Source of the DNA: SXOA01 sp046593355
Lineage (GTDB): Bacteria; Planctomycetota; Planctomycetia; Pirellulales; Pirellulaceae
Assembly (NCBI GenBank): GCA_046593355.1
Contig: JBKJNY010000108.1
Location: forward strand, 1 to 64,000
DNA length: 64,000 nucleotides
Direction: 5' to 3'
The notes beneath the pieces are model-generated. The model saw nothing but the letters and a program-made list of their open reading frames with translations, was not told the origin of the DNA and made no database searches. Below are positions 61,901-64,000 of the stretch, in pieces (position 1 is the stretch's first letter; every line of letters begins with the position of its first letter). Position numbers and translations under genes: made by a program.

Positions 61901-64000
61901 GAAAGGGGCGGAAGCGTTTGCCAAGGGTCTCGACAAGGCCGCCGATGGCGTGGCGAAAACGCTAATTATGAAGTCGGTGGTTCAGCACGCCGAGGTCCTC
62001 CAAGAATTCCTCAAGCTCCGTCCCGAGGAACCCTGGCTGCTCGCGGAAATGGCCAGGCTGCACGCCGCGCGAGGCGAATCCGAACAGGCTGCCGCGGCCC
62101 GGGACAAAGCTCGTGCGCTCTTCGAACAACAACTGGCGAAGGCGCCGGAAAACACCAGCCTGATGCACGCGCTTGCCGACATTCTGCTGGAGACCGCTGG
62201 GCCAAAATGGACGGCGCTGATCCCAACAGAGATGAACTCGGCAGGGGGCGAAAAGCTGACAGCCGAAAAAGACGGCAGCATTTTCGTCAGCGGCCCGAAC
62301 CCGGAACGGGCTGTGTACACGTTGAATCTGCGGACCGATCTGCCGGCCCTGACCGCCATCCGCCTCGAGACCCTGCTTGACGCACGACTTCCCCAGGGAG
62401 GGGCCGGCCGCTTCCCCGGAAATGGCAACTTCCATCTGGCGGAATTGACCGCCGCCATCGTATCCGGCAACGTGGACGGCAAACCTACGCCGATTGAAAT
62501 CTCCTCGGCAATGGTGGACGATCAGGGGAGCACTCAATACAATTCCACAAACATCATCGACGGCAACCCCAATACCTACTGGGACACCCATCCCAGACAC
62601 CTGCGAAATCACTGGGTGGTTCTCGGTTTGAAGGCACCGGCGAAAATCAACGGCGGCTCCGTGAGCATCACGCTGGACAAGGGGATCACACCCTGGGGCC
62701 AGCATGGCCTGGGCCACTTTCGCCTTTCCGTCACGGATGCGCCCGGTGCCTACGAGCGCGAGGAACAGCGGCTCGCGGCCCTGAAGTTCACCGATCCTTG
62801 GACAAAGCTCGGAGCGGCTTACGTCCTGGCCGGCAAAACCGAGCTGGCGGCCGATCTGCTGGCGAAGTCGGGGGAGAAAGAGGGGCTCGCCGCGTGGCTG
62901 GAAAGCAATTTCGCGTTTGACAGCGTATTCGATTTACTGAAAGACAAGCACCCTGACTTGTACGCCAGATTCCTTCCCGGCTCCGCCAACGCCGCGGCTG
63001 AACGGGGTCAGGTTGACCAGGCGCGAACCCTCTACGATCGGCTCGCCAAGTTGCAGCCGGAGAATGGGCTGTGGAAGGAGCGGATCGCGCAGCTCCAACC
63101 GGGTGTGCTCGCCGTCTGGAATTTCGATCTGGGCCCCGGACAATGGGGAACCTCCCATAATTGTGACCTCTCGGTGAAGGACGGCGTGCTCACCGCGTTA
63201 ACAACCGGCGACGATCCGAACTTCATGTCGCCGGCCAGCGGTCTCGCAGGGGGCAAGGCAATCGTGTTGCGGTATCGCACCGACCAGGCCTTTACGATGC
63301 AGGTCTTCTGGGCCGATTCGTCGGGTGGCCTCGACGAATCCCGTCATTTGGACTACCCAATCCCGGCGTCCTCAGGCGAATGGGCGGAAATCACACTGCC
63401 TTTCTGGTGTCAGGGGATACTGAACACTCTGCGTCTGGATCCCAATACCGCAAGCGAGCATCCGCTGGACATCGATTCCATCGTGTTGCGGAATCTCGAG
63501 CCCGCCGAAGCCTGGAGTGTGGCCGATTGGATGCGGGTCATCCAGCAACAACCGAGCATGGCGCAGACCGCCTTCGATCACTTCAAGCAGGCCGAACGCT
63601 GGAACGAGGCGGCCGAATTTGGCCTGCAACTCGTCCAACAGCAGCCGGATGACACGCTGATGTGGCTACGGATCGCTCCGGTTCTGGTTTTGGCCGAAGA
63701 TCAGGCGGCCTATTCGGGATTCTGTGGTCGCATGGTGCAGCACTTTTCGGAATCAAAACTCCCTGAAACCGCCGAGCGGGTCATCAAGGCTTCTCTGTTG
63801 CGAGCCAACTCCATCGACTTCGCGAAACTTCCAGGGGACATGTTTGCCAAATCGCTGGACGACGGAACTGTGCCGGATTGGCTTCCGCCGTGGGGCTGGG
63901 GCACCCGCGCCCTGCTGGCCTACCGCGGCGGCGATGCCGAGTCGGCGGTGAAGTACGTGGCCAAATCCGAGGAATTCAAGCCCGCCGAACCTGCCCACGC
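55950..64000 (+). CDS. Giant nSTAND1 NTPase with transmembrane helix, TPR and planctomycete extracellular-type modules, incomplete
   Basis: Starts at ATG 55950 (overlapping the kinase stop) and stays open for at least 2683 codons to the window end. Residues 8-30 read NPFPGLRPFTQEEDYLFFGR, the hallmark start of nSTAND1. Walker A GTSGSGKSS is at about 50 and Walker B FLLVVDQFEEIFR near 144. A winged-helix-like part follows, then a membrane helix at about 507-530 (VLLAGTAVVAVIAVGASLVA), a coiled coil and TPR units (for example QAGLAAAFYRVGFVRFDTGD). From about residue 1765 come two modules (GRFRLSVTD ending) like those of planctomycete PSD1/PSCyt-type proteins, and a beta domain near 2390. Confidence 0.9.
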   Translation, partial: MSSATVKMNPFPGLRPFTQEEDYLFFGREEQTIELLQRLGSNRFVAVVGTSGSGKSSLVRCGLLSELLGGKMLGAGASWEIAVTHPGGNPLALLTDALLEADLYDRKEEHARENLLATLSRSHFGLVEAIKQAGLGEGTNFLLVVDQFEEIFRFHEAGQRQQEVANEFVSLLLEAAVQKEVSIYVVLTMRSDFIGECGQFEGLAEMVNRGEFLIPRLTREQYKRVIEGPIKVAGGQIAPRLLQRLLNDLGQQADQLPCLQHALMRTWNVWTGNGDTEALDLDDYQRVGKMSQALSLHADEIYESLASDRQRELCQGIFQALTVEESNSRGIRRPQRLGRLCQILEVPADELLPIIDAYRQSGVTFLMPSPEVELTDQTIIDISHESLMRVWTRLRQWVEEETQAAGIYHRLSESAALHELGKAGLYRDPELGIALAWRESKRPNAAWAERYRPGFLHAMEFLDASQQAHLAVEQEHEAARQRELEHARTLASAERARAETETRSARRLRVLLAGTAVVAVIAVGASLVAFKFWRDADAAKQTAVLAKQAAEQSEKSAKQSAATAKSEAKRATIQETAAKAARGDSEENLARARGAIDDYMTKVSESQLLSTPGLQPLRAELLASASQFYEDILKKDPKNPDLQAGLAAAFYRVGFVRFDTGDRDQSAQAMERAAQFYTSALAIQPANAELKHGLANCWFMLGVIKMLNRDSTRSNESAKQAAQIWEELIQGGGKDLRFQKELARAYNLIGINYSNVRTQEESFLAYRKSLSIRLTLISEHPDDVQLIHGLAESFSNISSLVADPKLRLQMHLRSIDYAERAQQLRPQNVEYAMDLSGFYTSTAQILASQGRNAEAQNLSRRNLDHVARFIRKNPSVPDMRRLLPSAIALLGQSSNADAEAQAALIRDCAKMSAELPKETPEDHYIDAQAQAMCAMLVRQSTASAVPPMAQQPAGDGKKAGGDPALAALSRDELGQKMAAQLQQGFQLMQQNQPAAGYKSFQESAKYARELRRRFPVLSPPEQAALGSVFYNNACALALGGNPSAALSSLQEAVSAGFADTSQLDSDSDLATVRSLPEFKAWRKEMVAVAARHQIAATKDSNELLDQGIKALELAITAGFKDVQRLEQDPALAPLRQHAQFPKLVAQLKEAGGKVAVVAAPATGERTASGSELAQFNEDRATGYQAFGIIEISLNRTEQAGKSLDQALALRQTLAAAAPEDKQIQADLAGMRNALASLYWNTGRLAKARELFQQRIKDLERQVQGNSGDPAAGPADATQLAALTDLAAAEREFADSLAGSGLWDEATAHYAQSLQWSSKLKLSQPNQEYQEIMAPMLWLLTSTDRSYPAACERALAKYPPSSDSELVARVARLCALSPKAVADLASVLSLTEKAQGSWHGYTLGLVLYRLGRFEEAIRKIDDARQKKQIVGLGVEEFVLAMAHFQAGRQEQARSILAAVNQKTPETMGAWTHSPHNMLDVDWLVLRKEANQLIHGSPYGLDDRRRRGQAYTQLGDFAQANAELTAVIAALPDDPHSRLALARVLWEIGRKVEAIHALDQSRQALNVKWAASTGDVELWRTYAETCRLLNRPDDANEALRRAVSAQSLVVIKASEQSNERRLLVKLNIELIQSLQAAGHAAEAASARQELETLHTAFGFPPIIDSATDLLADSGYGNTAPGLTLAAIDRLIAARQKSTADNDPVNLNLLGRLHQRRAEVLQDDGQSEKDVQDAISAARQQYERLLVADPHNAAAAAALGDLLLSRSGVPWKTLEPITLSSKAGTTLTLQADGSILASGVNPDQETYTVVAKPTVSGITAIRLETKPHPSLPRGGSGRDRSGSFYLSEFTVAVARPGQPPTQDPLPIRLRSAVASIHRTLESGVQYPIQSAIDGQPSAWDPWPGAYRRQQAVFEPEPNPEKMTGAPLVIQLTSTGTAGRRPTLGRFRLSVTDDPAAFGQEEQRFAALKLADPWAKLGTAYALNGQAVKGAEAFAKGLDKAADGVAKTLIMKSVVQHAEVLQEFLKLRPEEPWLLAEMARLHAARGESEQAAAARDKARALFEQQLAKAPENTSLMHALADILLETAGPKWTALIPTEMNSAGGEKLTAEKDGSIFVSGPNPERAVYTLNLRTDLPALTAIRLETLLDARLPQGGAGRFPGNGNFHLAELTAAIVSGNVDGKPTPIEISSAMVDDQGSTQYNSTNIIDGNPNTYWDTHPRHLRNHWVVLGLKAPAKINGGSVSITLDKGITPWGQHGLGHFRLSVTDAPGAYEREEQRLAALKFTDPWTKLGAAYVLAGKTELAADLLAKSGEKEGLAAWLESNFAFDSVFDLLKDKHPDLYARFLPGSANAAAERGQVDQARTLYDRLAKLQPENGLWKERIAQLQPGVLAVWNFDLGPGQWGTSHNCDLSVKDGVLTALTTGDDPNFMSPASGLAGGKAIVLRYRTDQAFTMQVFWADSSGGLDESRHLDYPIPASSGEWAEITLPFWCQGILNTLRLDPNTASEHPLDIDSIVLRNLEPAEAWSVADWMRVIQQQPSMAQTAFDHFKQAERWNEAAEFGLQLVQQQPDDTLMWLRIAPVLVLAEDQAAYSGFCGRMVQHFSESKLPETAERVIKASLLRANSIDFAKLPGDMFAKSLDDGTVPDWLPPWGWGTRALLAYRGGDAESAVKYVAKSEEFKPAEPAH

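Overview
This GC-rich 64 kb window looks like a chromosomal segment of a planctomycete. The evidence is a DUF1559 pseudopilin-like protein, a small protein with the MRFSIRDLFWLTVVVALA segment, several Hanks-type kinases, a signal peptidase I with an embedded zinc ribbon, a DUF1570 protein, a large secreted HEXXH metalloprotease, and C-terminal modules like those of planctomycete secreted proteins. The order or genus cannot be fixed from sequence alone. No rRNA, tRNA or CRISPR array was seen.

Layout. 1-6.7 kb is accessory DNA: a truncated ORF, palindromic repeats, a PIN toxin with its downstream partner, a three-gene leftward cassette (HTH/zinc-ribbon protein, small protein, ABC ATPase-GNAT fusion) behind a near-perfect sigma70-type promoter, and a HEPN/MNT pair. 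6.7-16.7 kb holds a two-component NtrC system, a structured small-RNA candidate with a strong terminator, an ABC exporter, a His-rich lipoprotein and a DUF1559 protein. 17-19 kb is an AT-richer three-gene island with HicB-like and HicA-like proteins, followed by a textbook MITE. 19-41.4 kb is mostly core genome: pseudouridine synthase, kinase with a degenerate receiver, secreted proteins, transhydrogenase (sthA), rpiB, a UbiA-type prenyltransferase, prolyl oligopeptidase, signal peptidase and carA. 41.6-51.4 kb holds an aminotransferase/nucleotidyltransferase/HNH cluster, a YiiX-like hydrolase, an MMPL-type transporter and an SNF2-SWIM pair. 51.4-53.5 kb is decayed DNA with repeats and a Fic remnant. 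From 53.5 kb to the end, two translationally coupled genes encode a kinase-TIR-DUF4062-like protein and a giant STAND NTPase/TPR protein that runs off the window.

Main points for follow-up. (i) A thioredoxin-like gene at 25420-26598 has an in-frame TGA exactly where the first Cys of a CGPC active site should be, making it a selenoprotein candidate. (ii) The kinase-TIR / nSTAND gene pair has an unusual architecture and may be a signalling or immune system. (iii) The ABC-GNAT cassette at 2.5-4.3 kb may be a DNA-modification or conflict module. (iv) A structured RNA at about 10.6-10.9 kb carries a perfect Shine-Dalgarno sequence and a 14-codon ORF. (v) Most intergenic gaps hold long palindromes from several families. 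One family has seven copies whose two arms change together.
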